Origin: Rhodanobacter thiooxydans LCS2
GTDB lineage: Bacteria > Pseudomonadota > Gammaproteobacteria > Xanthomonadales > Rhodanobacteraceae
Assembly (NCBI RefSeq): GCF_000264375.1
Contig: NZ_AJXW01000022.1
Coordinates: 1 to 64,000, forward strand
Direction: 5' to 3'
Length of the DNA: 64,000 nt
The first letter of the stretch is position 1. Every line of letters begins with the position of its first letter. Below, piece by piece: positions 8,115-15,726 of the stretch. The notes below the pieces were generated by a model that had not been told where the DNA came from, searched no databases, and worked only from the letters and a program-made list of their open reading frames with translations. The position numbers were made by a program, and so were the translations under genes.

Positions 8115-9973
8115 ACATGATCCCTCGCAAGACAGCGACAAGCAGAGCAAAGCCGCCCGCCAAGGGGACACGCAAGAAGTCGACATCGAGGCAGCCGGAC
8201 CTGCTGGAAGCATCCGCCCCAGCCGAATTGCCTGAATCTGATGCCGAAATGCCGTCCGAAAGTTTGGGCAACGAAGTTGGGCAGAGTCTTGGCTCGGCTA
8301 CTGGTCACCCGGAATCGACTGCCCCTCCGTCGCAGCATTCGACAACTCCGCCTGCTTCTGGTGAGCCCGGCTTCGTTCCTCCAGGAAAGCTCGCTCCTTC
8401 GGACGCGGCGGCGTCCGGCGGCGTCCGGATGGACACCGCTTCGCAAACCTGGCTGTTGGCGACCAATCACCTGAATCTGCTTCACATGCTCGCCGCTGGC
8501 ATGGCCATGGGGCCGGCGGGCTTTGCAGGCAAGTACTACCGCGACCCATCCGGCGAGCTATCTGGCCTGGTCCCCCTTTTTCGCGATGGCGTTCCGGAAG
8601 CTGCCATACAACAGGCCGTTAGTGAGCAAACGCACCTGCGTCCGTGTATCGCGGAGATAGACCTTACAGGACTCAGCGGACAGGTTCATGTGGTCTCGCG
8701 CAACGGTGAGGTTTCTTCCGGCGCGTTGCCTTTGCACATCGACTCGGAGGTAAGTGCGCTACTTGTCGGTGCACCCTTGCCAATGACTTTGGTGAAACGC
8801 CTGGTATTCCGTTTACCAACTGACCGCAAGGAATTCGAAGCGTCTGCGCACAGTTTCGCCAATATCGACTTGACGGATCTGAGCATCGAGACGTCCGAGC
8901 AGTTCTTTTGTCCTGAGCACCCCGTGGTGTGGCCGTTGCACGGCCAGTTGGAGGACGTCACGCGTGATCGGATTGATCAGCCTTCCGCGCGAGGTGAGGC
9001 TGTCGGAGGCTGTCTGGCCATGCTTTACCACCTTGCGAACCGAAGCGACCGGTGTTGCTCCGCCTATCGCGTGGCCAGTGGTGCCGGTACATCCGATGAC
9101 TACGTCGCCCTACAGCAAGATGCGGTATTGGCGGAGCTCGCGTCATGGGTTGAATCCGGACAGCCGCGTCCGGGAAGTCCGGTGCAGGCACGGCTCTTCT
9201 GGGGCGTTGCAGAGGCATTCGTGACGGCGTCGCTCAGCGGATCGGCAGAATCGCCTCTCGACGTTGTCCTTGGCTTTCTGGATGGCCAACTCGCCGCACT
9301 GCAGGACGCGCGTTATCGGCCGCGACTGGAGCAGTTGATTTCCGACATGCGCAGCACCTTTGGTTTAGGCGGAGGGACGATCAGTCAGCTATTCGAGCGG
9401 CACAAGGGAACGTTGTCACGCCCGTTGCTACTGTTCTGTCTTCGCGAACATTGCGTGGATCTGCTGGAATTCCAGCACCCAAGCCTTAATGACGAGGAGC
9501 TCATTGCTGCCGCGGTTTTGTTTGGAGTCCGTGATGGTTGGATCGCTCTTCCCGTTGAGCTGCGGACTTCGAAAGCGCTTTCGCAATTCGTGGAGCAGAA
9601 GATGTTCGAAGCCGAATGCAACCAACGCAGTGTTCGACTCTCGCTGGATAAAACGCCGATCAGACCGGTTCCACTTCGCGAGCTTCTCAATGATCGCGGG
9701 AGCGTCTGGAGCGAGTCGCGCAATGCATCACTGGCGAGGATAGCCAGTCGGATTGGATGGCAAGACTGCGTTGTCTCCCGGATTCGCTTGCCGCAAGGAC
9801 AATATCGCCTGAATATTTCTGACGATGGCATCGAGGTCGTCGTTCGCGGAGATGTTAGGCCGCCAGATGTCGAGATCGACAGAGGTGGTTTGTTGAAAAA
9901 GATCTCCCAGTGGCCACCAGTGCTTCGTGACGTTGAGAACGAGGTGAGATCCGCACTGGGTTCCAGAGACTGA
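8111..9973 (+). CDS. Large protein of unknown function in the DISARM-like operon
   Basis: 620 residues, family not recognised. The first ~110 residues are Lys, Ser, Pro and Ala rich and probably disordered, with basic start KTATSRAKPPAKGTRKKST. From about 115 on the protein looks folded and mixed alpha/beta. I see no Walker A, no HxxxH, no obvious PD-(D/E)xK core and no membrane segment. The last ~120 residues look like a small beta-rich domain (SRIRLPQGQYRLNI). It overlaps the upstream helicase gene by 4 bp and precedes the NERD gene by 2 bp, so it is an integral operon member, perhaps a scaffold, sensor or specificity subunit. That role is inferred from position only. Confidence 0.75.
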   Translation: MNMIPRKTATSRAKPPAKGTRKKSTSRQPDLLEASAPAELPESDAEMPSESLGNEVGQSLGSATGHPESTAPPSQHSTTPPASGEPGFVPPGKLAPSDAAASGGVRMDTASQTWLLATNHLNLLHMLAAGMAMGPAGFAGKYYRDPSGELSGLVPLFRDGVPEAAIQQAVSEQTHLRPCIAEIDLTGLSGQVHVVSRNGEVSSGALPLHIDSEVSALLVGAPLPMTLVKRLVFRLPTDRKEFEASAHSFANIDLTDLSIETSEQFFCPEHPVVWPLHGQLEDVTRDRIDQPSARGEAVGGCLAMLYHLANRSDRCCSAYRVASGAGTSDDYVALQQDAVLAELASWVESGQPRPGSPVQARLFWGVAEAFVTASLSGSAESPLDVVLGFLDGQLAALQDARYRPRLEQLISDMRSTFGLGGGTISQLFERHKGTLSRPLLLFCLREHCVDLLEFQHPSLNDEELIAAAVLFGVRDGWIALPVELRTSKALSQFVEQKMFEAECNQRSVRLSLDKTPIRPVPLRELLNDRGSVWSESRNASLARIASRIGWQDCVVSRIRLPQGQYRLNISDDGIEVVVRGDVRPPDVEIDRGGLLKKISQWPPVLRDVENEVRSALGSRD

Positions 9974-9975
9974 TC

Positions 9976-11544
9976 ATGAGGATGATCCCCAATCAGCCAC
10001 TAGATACTCGAAGCCGGGCGGAGCTGCGAGTTTTCGATCAGTTGCGTGCATGCTTTTCTGGGGCGGATCAGCATGACTGGTTCGCCATGCATTCGCTTAA
10101 TTTGCCGCAGCATGAGTACAAGCGATTCGGTGAAATAGACTTCGTTGTTTGTGGGCCAGATGGCCTGTTCGTGCTGGAGATCAAGGGAGGTTCCGTTTCA
10201 TGTCGTGACGGGGTGTGGGAGACGCGAAACCGGAATGGCTCGGAGCGGTTGACGGAGTCGCCATTCAGGCAGGCCGAGGGCGCGCTTCATGGTCTTCGGA
10301 AAAAGCTTCCCGCGGAGTTCGCCACCGCTTTCGTCTTCGGGTACGCGGTAGTCGTGCCTGATGTCGGAGACATGCCAGAAAGTGCCGAGTGGGATCGGGC
10401 TGTTGTCGCGGACGCCAGGAATTTCCGGCAGTTTGAGCAGTGGCTAAAGAAGTTGATCTCCCATTGGCGAAACAAGGACCGGAGGGCTTCGAAAGCGAGT
10501 CCTGATCAGCTGCGCAAACTGCAGCAGTTCTTGCGCCCTGAGTTCGAGGCGGTGATGCCATTGCATGCATCGATGCATGCGATCGAGGCGCGCGTTGCGC
10601 AGCTGACCGAAGACCAGCTCCGATACATTGATGTCGTCGAAGCCAATGATCGTGTCATTTGTTCGGGAGGCGCTGGGACGGGAAAGACGATGTTGGCGCT
10701 CGAATTGGCCAAACGTTGGAGTGCCGCCGGCATGAAGGTGGCGCTGACTTGCCACTCCCCGTGGCTTAGGGCCTATCTCGAGAAAGCGGCTACGCCAGGA
10801 GTGACGGTGTCGCTGACGAATTCGGCCCAAGTCACCGCGAGGCGCGCAGGTATCGAAAAGTTTGATGCTCTGATCGTCGATGAAGGCCAAGACGTGCTCA
10901 ACATGGACGCGCTGGTGCGTTTGGACAGCCTTCTGCGTGGCGGTCTTGATAGCGGTCGTTGGAGCTTCTTCCACGACGTAAACAACCAGGCTGGATTGTG
11001 TGGCGAGTACAAGCCGGATGCTTATGACTATCTCAATGGCCTTGGAGCTGCCCGCCTCCCATTGAGAACCAACTGTCGCAACACTTTGCCCATTCTGGAG
11101 CGGGTGCAGAAGGCACTCGATGCAGATGTTGGGGCGTCTGCCGTCGGGAATGGTCCGGCGGTACGCGAGATCACTGTCGCCAGCAGGGAGGAAGCTGCGG
11201 CTGCGTTGCAAAATGAGTTGCTGAAACTGATGAATGACGAAGGCTTCGATCCGTCGGACATCGTCATTCTCTCGCCAAACACCTATTCGCAGTCTTGTGT
11301 GTCATTGATGCCGGAACATGAGGAAATGCACGTTTCGGTACTGGATTCCTATTCCCCTCGAGCTGCAGGTGATAGCGCTGTGGGTTTCGCACAAATTGAT
11401 AACTTCAAGGGGCTGGAGAGTTCGGTAGTTTGGCTGGTTGATTTGTGTGCTCCGAGCGTGAACTCGCTCTTGCGCTCATACCACTATGTCGGAATGACCA
11501 GGGCGCGCGCCCTGCTTGGTATGATCCACGTTGATTCACACTGA
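9976..11544 (+). CDS. NERD nuclease-domain/superfamily 1 helicase fusion
   Basis: 522 residues. An N-terminal NERD (nuclease-related) domain carries the expected acidic/Lys signature: E16, GEIDFVV with D55, and LEIKGG with E68 and K70, a PD-(D/E)xK-like layout. A superfamily 1 helicase domain follows: Walker A GGAGTGKT at 231-238, DEGQD at 302-306, LRTNCRNT, and the C-terminal DNFKGLESSVVWLV and YVGMTRARALL. The start is 2 bp after the previous stop. It may supply the nuclease activity that DrmC (phospholipase-D family) provides in DISARM. It is the last operon gene; about 100 bp later comes the insertion sequence, so a further downstream gene could have been lost. Confidence 0.8.
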   Translation: MRMIPNQPLDTRSRAELRVFDQLRACFSGADQHDWFAMHSLNLPQHEYKRFGEIDFVVCGPDGLFVLEIKGGSVSCRDGVWETRNRNGSERLTESPFRQAEGALHGLRKKLPAEFATAFVFGYAVVVPDVGDMPESAEWDRAVVADARNFRQFEQWLKKLISHWRNKDRRASKASPDQLRKLQQFLRPEFEAVMPLHASMHAIEARVAQLTEDQLRYIDVVEANDRVICSGGAGTGKTMLALELAKRWSAAGMKVALTCHSPWLRAYLEKAATPGVTVSLTNSAQVTARRAGIEKFDALIVDEGQDVLNMDALVRLDSLLRGGLDSGRWSFFHDVNNQAGLCGEYKPDAYDYLNGLGAARLPLRTNCRNTLPILERVQKALDADVGASAVGNGPAVREITVASREEAAAALQNELLKLMNDEGFDPSDIVILSPNTYSQSCVSLMPEHEEMHVSVLDSYSPRAAGDSAVGFAQIDNFKGLESSVVWLVDLCAPSVNSLLRSYHYVGMTRARALLGMIHVDSH

Positions 11545-11643
11545 GAATGACAGTTGCCCGTGCGTGCGTCACTTTCCACATTTCAAAACGCAGCAGTAAC
11601 ACCATCGGATTGGACTGCGGCTGGTTTCATGGCGCGGAGTTAG

Positions 11644-13111
11644 TTCTACTGTGTCACTAAGTGCCTCTGAGACTTCGGTGCGGCCTCCCGCAACAAGGAC
11701 ATCGTGACAGGTGCCGAGCGATCACGCGGGCGAGACGAAAGTGCAAGGTCGCGATCGAGCGCGGCTGATGCCGCTGCATCGGTCCCAGCCCCACGTGGCC
11801 GGAAGCCTTCGGGTACGGCAGGTGCCTTGAATCGAGCACAGTTTTTTTTACTGCCGCGCAAGCGCTCCAGCGTCAAAAAGCCATAGGCGGCGATGCACAG
11901 GCTGGCGTGGTGGTGAAATCCGCGCCAGTTGCGTCCTTCGTAGTGGCCCAGGCCGAGTTCCTGCTTCAGTTCCAAGTAGTCGCGTTCGATGCGCCAACGG
12001 CCCTTGAGGGTGCCGACGAGGACTGGGAAGGTTGTTTCTTCAGGGCAGCGTCGACAGCCAGTAGCGCAGCGGCTCGGCATCGCTGCGGGGCCATTCGATG
12101 ACCAGCCATTCGGGGTTCCTGGCGCGGTCATCGTGTGCGGTGACCGCGCGCACGCGGGCAAAGCGACCGGACAATTTTTCCGCGGTGCCCTGTCGCCAGG
12201 CGATGGTGCGATACGCCCGCGCCGGCAGCGCCTGCGCCAGGGCACGCACGCTGATGGGAGAATATGCCACATCGCGCACCACTCGCACGCGTGGGCGACC
12301 CCGTACCGCCACCGGCGGTGCGGGGGCCGGTTGATGCGCCCCCACCACACCGTGGTGAGTGGTCGGATGCCCAGCGCGTAGAGCAGCCCCTGCGCGCTCA
12401 GTTCATCGCGCAGCGCACAGTCGTCGCCATAGGCGGCGTCACCCAGCACCACGCCCCGTGGTACCTGGGCGGCGACCGTGGCGCGGATCTGCGCCGCGGC
12501 GATCTGGTTCTTGGTCATGAACTCCACCGACGTGGGCACGCCGACCGCGGCACACCGCTTCGGATCGTCGGCCCACTCCGCCGGCAGGTAGAGCTGCCAG
12601 GCCAAGGGCAGACTGTTCGCCTCAGTCGCCAGCGACAGACTCACGGCCACTCGGCAGTTGTCGGTCTTGCCGGTTTATCCGCAGTACTGCCGAGCCACGC
12701 CCACCGAGTGCGTCCCCTTCTTCGGAAAACCTGTGTCGTCGATGATCCAGAAGCAAGGCTCCATCCCGTCGCGCGTCAGTGCCGGCAGCACCTGCTTGGC
12801 TACCGTCGCCAGCACGGCTTCATCGCTCCACTCCGAGGTCGACACCAGGTGATGCATCGACTGATGAGCCGAACGCACCTCCTGTGACCGCACGCGTGCC
12901 GCCATCGGCTCCACGCTCTTGCGCCCTCCGGGCAACATCAAACCCTGCAGATACCATGTGGCCGGCGCCGCCCGATCCGCGTGCCCCAAGGCGGCCACGA
13001 TCGCCTTCCCATAACGTGCAAAGCGTGCTTCCAGACTCGTACCCATGACCCACCTCCTTGCCCCTGGCTCGAAGATGGCGTCATCGTGCCATATTCAGTG
13101 ACACAGTAGAA
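11644..13111 (-). mobile_element. IS701-family insertion sequence, decayed
   Basis: A 1468-bp element bounded by perfect 15-bp inverted ends, ttctactgtgtcact at 11644-11658 and its complement at 13097-13111. A TTAG target duplication lies at 11640-11643 and 13112-13115 and fits the YTAR target rule of the IS701 family. It carries one transposase frame on the minus strand that is broken. It inserted near the right edge of the defence island, between the last operon gene and the 16-bp direct repeat. Confidence 0.8.
11657..13046 (-). pseudogene. IS701-family DDE transposase, inactivated
   Basis: Translation starts normally at 13046 (MGTSLEARFARYGKA) and contains the first catalytic block IIDDTGFPKKG, then meets a TAA near 12675 where a Gln codon is expected. 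The same frame continues past the stop with SLATEANSLPLAWQLYLP and the second acidic block VVLGDAAYGDD. Near 12340 the coding sequence moves to another frame (ALAQALPARAYRTIAWRQGT) and near 12045 it returns (LKGRWRIERDYLELKQELG, holding the catalytic Glu). A further shift near the poly-T run at about 11845 is likely. One nonsense codon and at least two frameshifts mean no active enzyme is made. Confidence 0.75.
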
Positions 13112-13203
13112 TTAGGGGCTGGAGGTAGTTCATGGCGGCCAACAGAAGTACCAACGGACACCATCAGATTCCTTGCGAGCTAGCGAGACCACTTGAATCC
13201 TTT

Positions 13204-13219
13204 CAGGCATGAAAAAGCC
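13204..13219. repeat. Right 16-bp direct repeat of the defence island
   Basis: Second copy of caggcatgaaaaagcc, identical to 1472-1487. Here it is part of the T-tail and stem of the terminator that follows the tRNA-Leu fragment on the minus strand, so this copy is in its native setting and the left copy looks like the derived one. Confidence 0.5.
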
Positions 13220-13237
13220 CGCTGTTATACGGGCTTT
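13214..13237 (-). terminator. Rho-independent terminator behind the tRNA-Leu
   Basis: Arms AAAGCCCG (13214-13221) and CGGGCTTT (13230-13237) enclose an 8-nt loop. On the minus strand the stem is followed by a T run, and it lies 44 bp beyond the CCA end of the tRNA-Leu fragment. It is best read as the original terminator of that tRNA gene. Confidence 0.7.
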
Positions 13238-13280
13238 GGGTGTTTCTTGGGTCTCGGTGGTGTCACCTAAAACCCCAAAT

Positions 13281-13335
13281 TGGTACCGGTGAGAGGACTC
13301 GAACCTCCACTGTGTCACCACAAGCGGATTTTGAG
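13281..13335 (-). other. 3' fragment of tRNA-Leu(CAA): left attachment site of the ICE
   Basis: Read on the minus strand it begins with the anticodon loop CTCAAAA (anticodon CAA), the 3' half of the anticodon stem TCCGC, a variable arm TGTG-gtga-CACA, a T arm GGAGG-TTCGAGT-CCTCT, the acceptor strand CACCGGT, and A plus CCA. The sequence to the right does not supply a matching 5' half: the bases before the loop do not pair with TCCGC. A tRNA cut at the anticodon loop next to a tyrosine integrase is the classic mark of site-specific insertion. The displaced 3' part is at this end, so the restored full tRNA-Leu should be at the far right end of the ICE, outside the window. Confidence 0.75.
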
Positions 13336-13390
13336 ATTGATTCCCGAGAATAGGATGGGACTACGCTGGAACCCGCAGAGCCTTGCTGTG

Positions 13391-13424
13391 CTTGGTTTTC
13401 CAAGAGGCTAGTCTCGTCTAGCCT
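13391..13424. promoter_or_regulatory. Two adjacent short inverted repeats upstream of int
   Basis: CTTGG-tttt-CCAAG (13391-13404) is followed at once by AGGCTAG-tctcgt-CTAGCCT (13405-13424). They lie between the attachment site and the integrase, where arm-type integrase or excisionase sites and the int operator are expected. No protein can be assigned. Confidence 0.35.
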
Positions 13425-13511
13425 TACGTCCTGACCAGATCGATTGCGGCAGACTTTCCGATGCCGTGGCTCCTGGCTGGTTCCTGCGTTCGATCCGAAC
13501 TAGGAGGCGTC

Positions 13512-14867
13512 ATGGCCAAGACCAAGCTCACCAAATCCGCTGTCGATGCGGCCGAAAACACTGGCAAAGACTACGAGCTGCGGGACACTATTGTCCCCGG
13601 CTTCCTCTGCAAAGTCACCGGCCACGGCCGCAAAGTCTTCATGCTCCAGTACCGCACGAACTGGGGCGAGCGCCGCAAACCGAAGATCGGCCAGTTCGGC
13701 GAATTGACCGTCGAGCAGGCCCGTTCGATCGCGCAGGACTGGCTGGCCGACGTGCGCAAGGGCAACGACCCCAGTGCCGCCAAGCTGGCCGCCCGCATGG
13801 CTCCTGCGGTCAAGGAACTGTGCGAGCAGTTCATCGACGAATACTCCAAGCCACGTAACAAGCCCCGGACGGTCGATACCTACCAAGGCTACATCGACCG
13901 CCACATCGTGCCTGCGTTGGGCAGGATGAAGGTGCCCGACGTGACGCGCGCCGACATCACGATGCTGATGCGAAACAAGGCGCATATCGCCGTCACGGCC
14001 AATCGGGTTCTAGCCTGCCTGCGCAAGATGTTCAACATGGCCGAGGTGTGGGGCTACCGACCGGATGGCTCCAACCCGTGTCGCCATGTCCCCAAGTACC
14101 GGGAGGATGGCGAAACGCGGTACATCACCGACGAGGAACTGGGGCGCCTTTACGCCTATCTCGACCGTGCGGATGCCGAGGGTCTGGAGCATCCGACCTT
14201 GACGCTGGCGGTCCGCTTACAATTCGAGTTCTCCGCGCGCATGTCGGAAATCCGCACGCTTGAATGGGCCTGGGTCGATTTCAAGAACCGCCGCGTCGTC
14301 TGGCCGGACAGCAAGACCGGGGACATTTCCAAGCCGATGAGCGAGGTGGTGTACCAACTGCTGTCGAACGCCCCTCATATCAGCGATTCGCCCTACGTGT
14401 GCCCGGCCATCTTCGACAGCAAGGAGCCACTGCCCGAAGGCACCTACTACAACGCCTGGAAGCGCATCTTGGAACGCGCGAAAGTGCCGCACGTCGGAAC
14501 GCATGGCATCCGCCATCGTGCGGCCACCGATATCGCCAATTCCGGCGTTCCCATCAAGGTCGGCATGACACTGACCGCGCACAAGACCGTCACCATGTTT
14601 ATGACGTATGTACATACGGAGGACGACCCGGTTCGGGCGGCTGCGGAGAAGGTAGCTAACCTACGGCGGGATACCATCGAGAGCTGTGCGCCGGCTGCGG
14701 TGCCGTTGGCGCCCCCCACCGTTGAGGATGGCGACAAGACCCTTACCAGCCAAGGCAACTATCGTCCGTATCGGCACCGCAAGCACCAGGCGCGTGCCGT
14801 GCCGCCCGATACGAAGCGGGCCAAGGCCAAGCCTGCGCCAGAAGCGCTGGAAACGGCCATCCCCTGA
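13512..14867 (+). CDS. int: Tyrosine recombinase / ICE integrase
   Basis: 451 residues. An N-terminal arm-binding domain of the DUF4102 type (TKSAVDAAENTGKDYELRD, with MLQYRTNWGERRKPKIGQFG) is followed by a core-binding region and the catalytic domain. Catalytic residues visible: R243 in SARMSEIRTLEW, the HxxR pair H331/R334 in HGIRHR, H357, and the nucleophile Y366 in TMFMTYVH. ATG at 13512 is preferred over upstream starts because TAGGAGG lies 6-7 bp before it. It reads away from the tRNA-Leu fragment 176 bp to its left, the normal arrangement for an integrase using that tRNA, and it drives insertion and (with an excisionase) excision of the ICE. Confidence 0.92.
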   Translation: MAKTKLTKSAVDAAENTGKDYELRDTIVPGFLCKVTGHGRKVFMLQYRTNWGERRKPKIGQFGELTVEQARSIAQDWLADVRKGNDPSAAKLAARMAPAVKELCEQFIDEYSKPRNKPRTVDTYQGYIDRHIVPALGRMKVPDVTRADITMLMRNKAHIAVTANRVLACLRKMFNMAEVWGYRPDGSNPCRHVPKYREDGETRYITDEELGRLYAYLDRADAEGLEHPTLTLAVRLQFEFSARMSEIRTLEWAWVDFKNRRVVWPDSKTGDISKPMSEVVYQLLSNAPHISDSPYVCPAIFDSKEPLPEGTYYNAWKRILERAKVPHVGTHGIRHRAATDIANSGVPIKVGMTLTAHKTVTMFMTYVHTEDDPVRAAAEKVANLRRDTIESCAPAAVPLAPPTVEDGDKTLTSQGNYRPYRHRKHQARAVPPDTKRAKAKPAPEALETAIP

Positions 14868-14872
14868 ACCAC

Positions 14873-14913
14873 GCCCCTGAATTCTCGTATCGCTGTCACG
14901 ACAATTCAGGGGC
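14873..14913 (+). terminator. Inverted repeat behind int, probable terminator
   Basis: GCCCCTGAATT (14873-14883) and AATTCAGGGGC (14903-14913) are perfect complements around a 19-nt loop, directly after the int stop and followed by the T-rich TTGTCTTCT. It may stop int transcription. Its distance of 30 bp from the toxin start also allows an operator role for the toxin-antitoxin pair. Confidence 0.45.
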
Positions 14914-14942
14914 TTGTCTTCTATATCCGAACAGGTATAATC

Positions 14943-15305
14943 ATGACTGAGAAACGCAAGCTCCTGTATTGGGAAGGCTCGTCGAAAAAGGACTTCAAGG
15001 CGTTCCCCATCGACGTGCAGAAGGACATGGGCGTGGCGCTGTTCGTCGTTCAGTTGGGCGGCACGCCGGATTCGGCCAAGCCTTGGAAGGGGCTGGGTTC
15101 CAGCGTGTACGAGCTGGTGGAAGACCACCGGGGCGACACTTTCCGCGCGGTCTATACAGTGCGGATCGGCGACGCGGTGCATGTGCTCCATGCATTCCAG
15201 AAGAAGTCCAAGTCCGGCATCGCCACGCCGCAGCCGGACGTGGAGTTGATCGAGAAGCGGCTGAAAGCATTGCTCGCCCGTCACGGGGCGAGCGGGAGAA
15301 CGTGA
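14943..15305 (+). CDS. higB: HigB/RelE-family (phage Gp49-like) toxin
   Basis: 120 residues. The fold signature is that of Gp49-like RelE-superfamily toxins: an N-terminal LLYWEGSSKKDFKAFP, the central SSVYELVEDHRGDTFRAVY strand pair, and VLHAFQKKSKSG near the end. Such toxins cleave mRNA on the ribosome. The stop overlaps the start of the antitoxin gene (ATGA), and toxin-first order is usual for higBA. The pair probably stabilises the ICE. A TATAAT at 14936-14941 abuts the start codon, so the start or the promoter needs care. Confidence 0.85.
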   Translation: MTEKRKLLYWEGSSKKDFKAFPIDVQKDMGVALFVVQLGGTPDSAKPWKGLGSSVYELVEDHRGDTFRAVYTVRIGDAVHVLHAFQKKSKSGIATPQPDVELIEKRLKALLARHGASGRT

Positions 15306-15625
15306 TGACCCGTATCGACCATCCCCAAGGCACCGACAACGTGCTGCTCGATCTCGGTTTCGACGACGCCGAAGAACTGTCGGCGAAGGCCGCGCTTGCG
15401 CTCAAGCTCAACGAACTGATCGACCAGCGCGGGTTGAGCCAGATGGCGGCTGCGACGATTACCGGCATGACCCAACCGAAGGTGTCGCAAGTGCGCCGCT
15501 ACAAGCTCCAGAACATTTCGCTAGAGCGGCTGATGCAGGCGCTGGTTTCAATGGATCAGCAGGTCGAAATCGTGGTGCAGCCGGCGCGACGTGCCCATGC
15601 GCCGGGTATCACTGTTGCGGTCTGA
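15305..15625 (+). CDS. higA: HigA-like antitoxin, XRE-type helix-turn-helix
   Basis: 106 residues from ATG 15305, which overlaps the toxin stop by 1 bp within ATGA. After a short N-terminal arm, residues about 30-85 hold a helix-turn-helix of the XRE_2 kind (LNELIDQRGLSQMAAATITG, QPKVSQVRR). The remainder (SLERLMQALVSMDQQVEIVV) is typical of the short HigA antitoxins that pair with Gp49-like toxins. It should bind and neutralise the toxin and repress the operon. Confidence 0.85.
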   Translation: MTRIDHPQGTDNVLLDLGFDDAEELSAKAALALKLNELIDQRGLSQMAAATITGMTQPKVSQVRRYKLQNISLERLMQALVSMDQQVEIVVQPARRAHAPGITVAV

Positions 15626-15726
15626 ATCTTCGCGGAGCATCAGCATGGAAGGCGAAGCGATAGCGCTGCGCGGTGGGGCCATCGCCCGGGCGGGCATCGT
15701 GACCGACACGGCACTCCGGGAGAGGA

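Noticed and set aside
14936-14941. Perfect TATAAT as the certain promoter of higBA
   Set aside because: It ends one base before the toxin ATG, so it would start transcription inside the gene. Kept only as a question, not annotated as a promoter.
15643-15680. Possible third copy of the repeat that flanks the ABC-three-component cassette
   Set aside because: Only atggaaggcga and agcgata match, and not in the same spacing; too weak.
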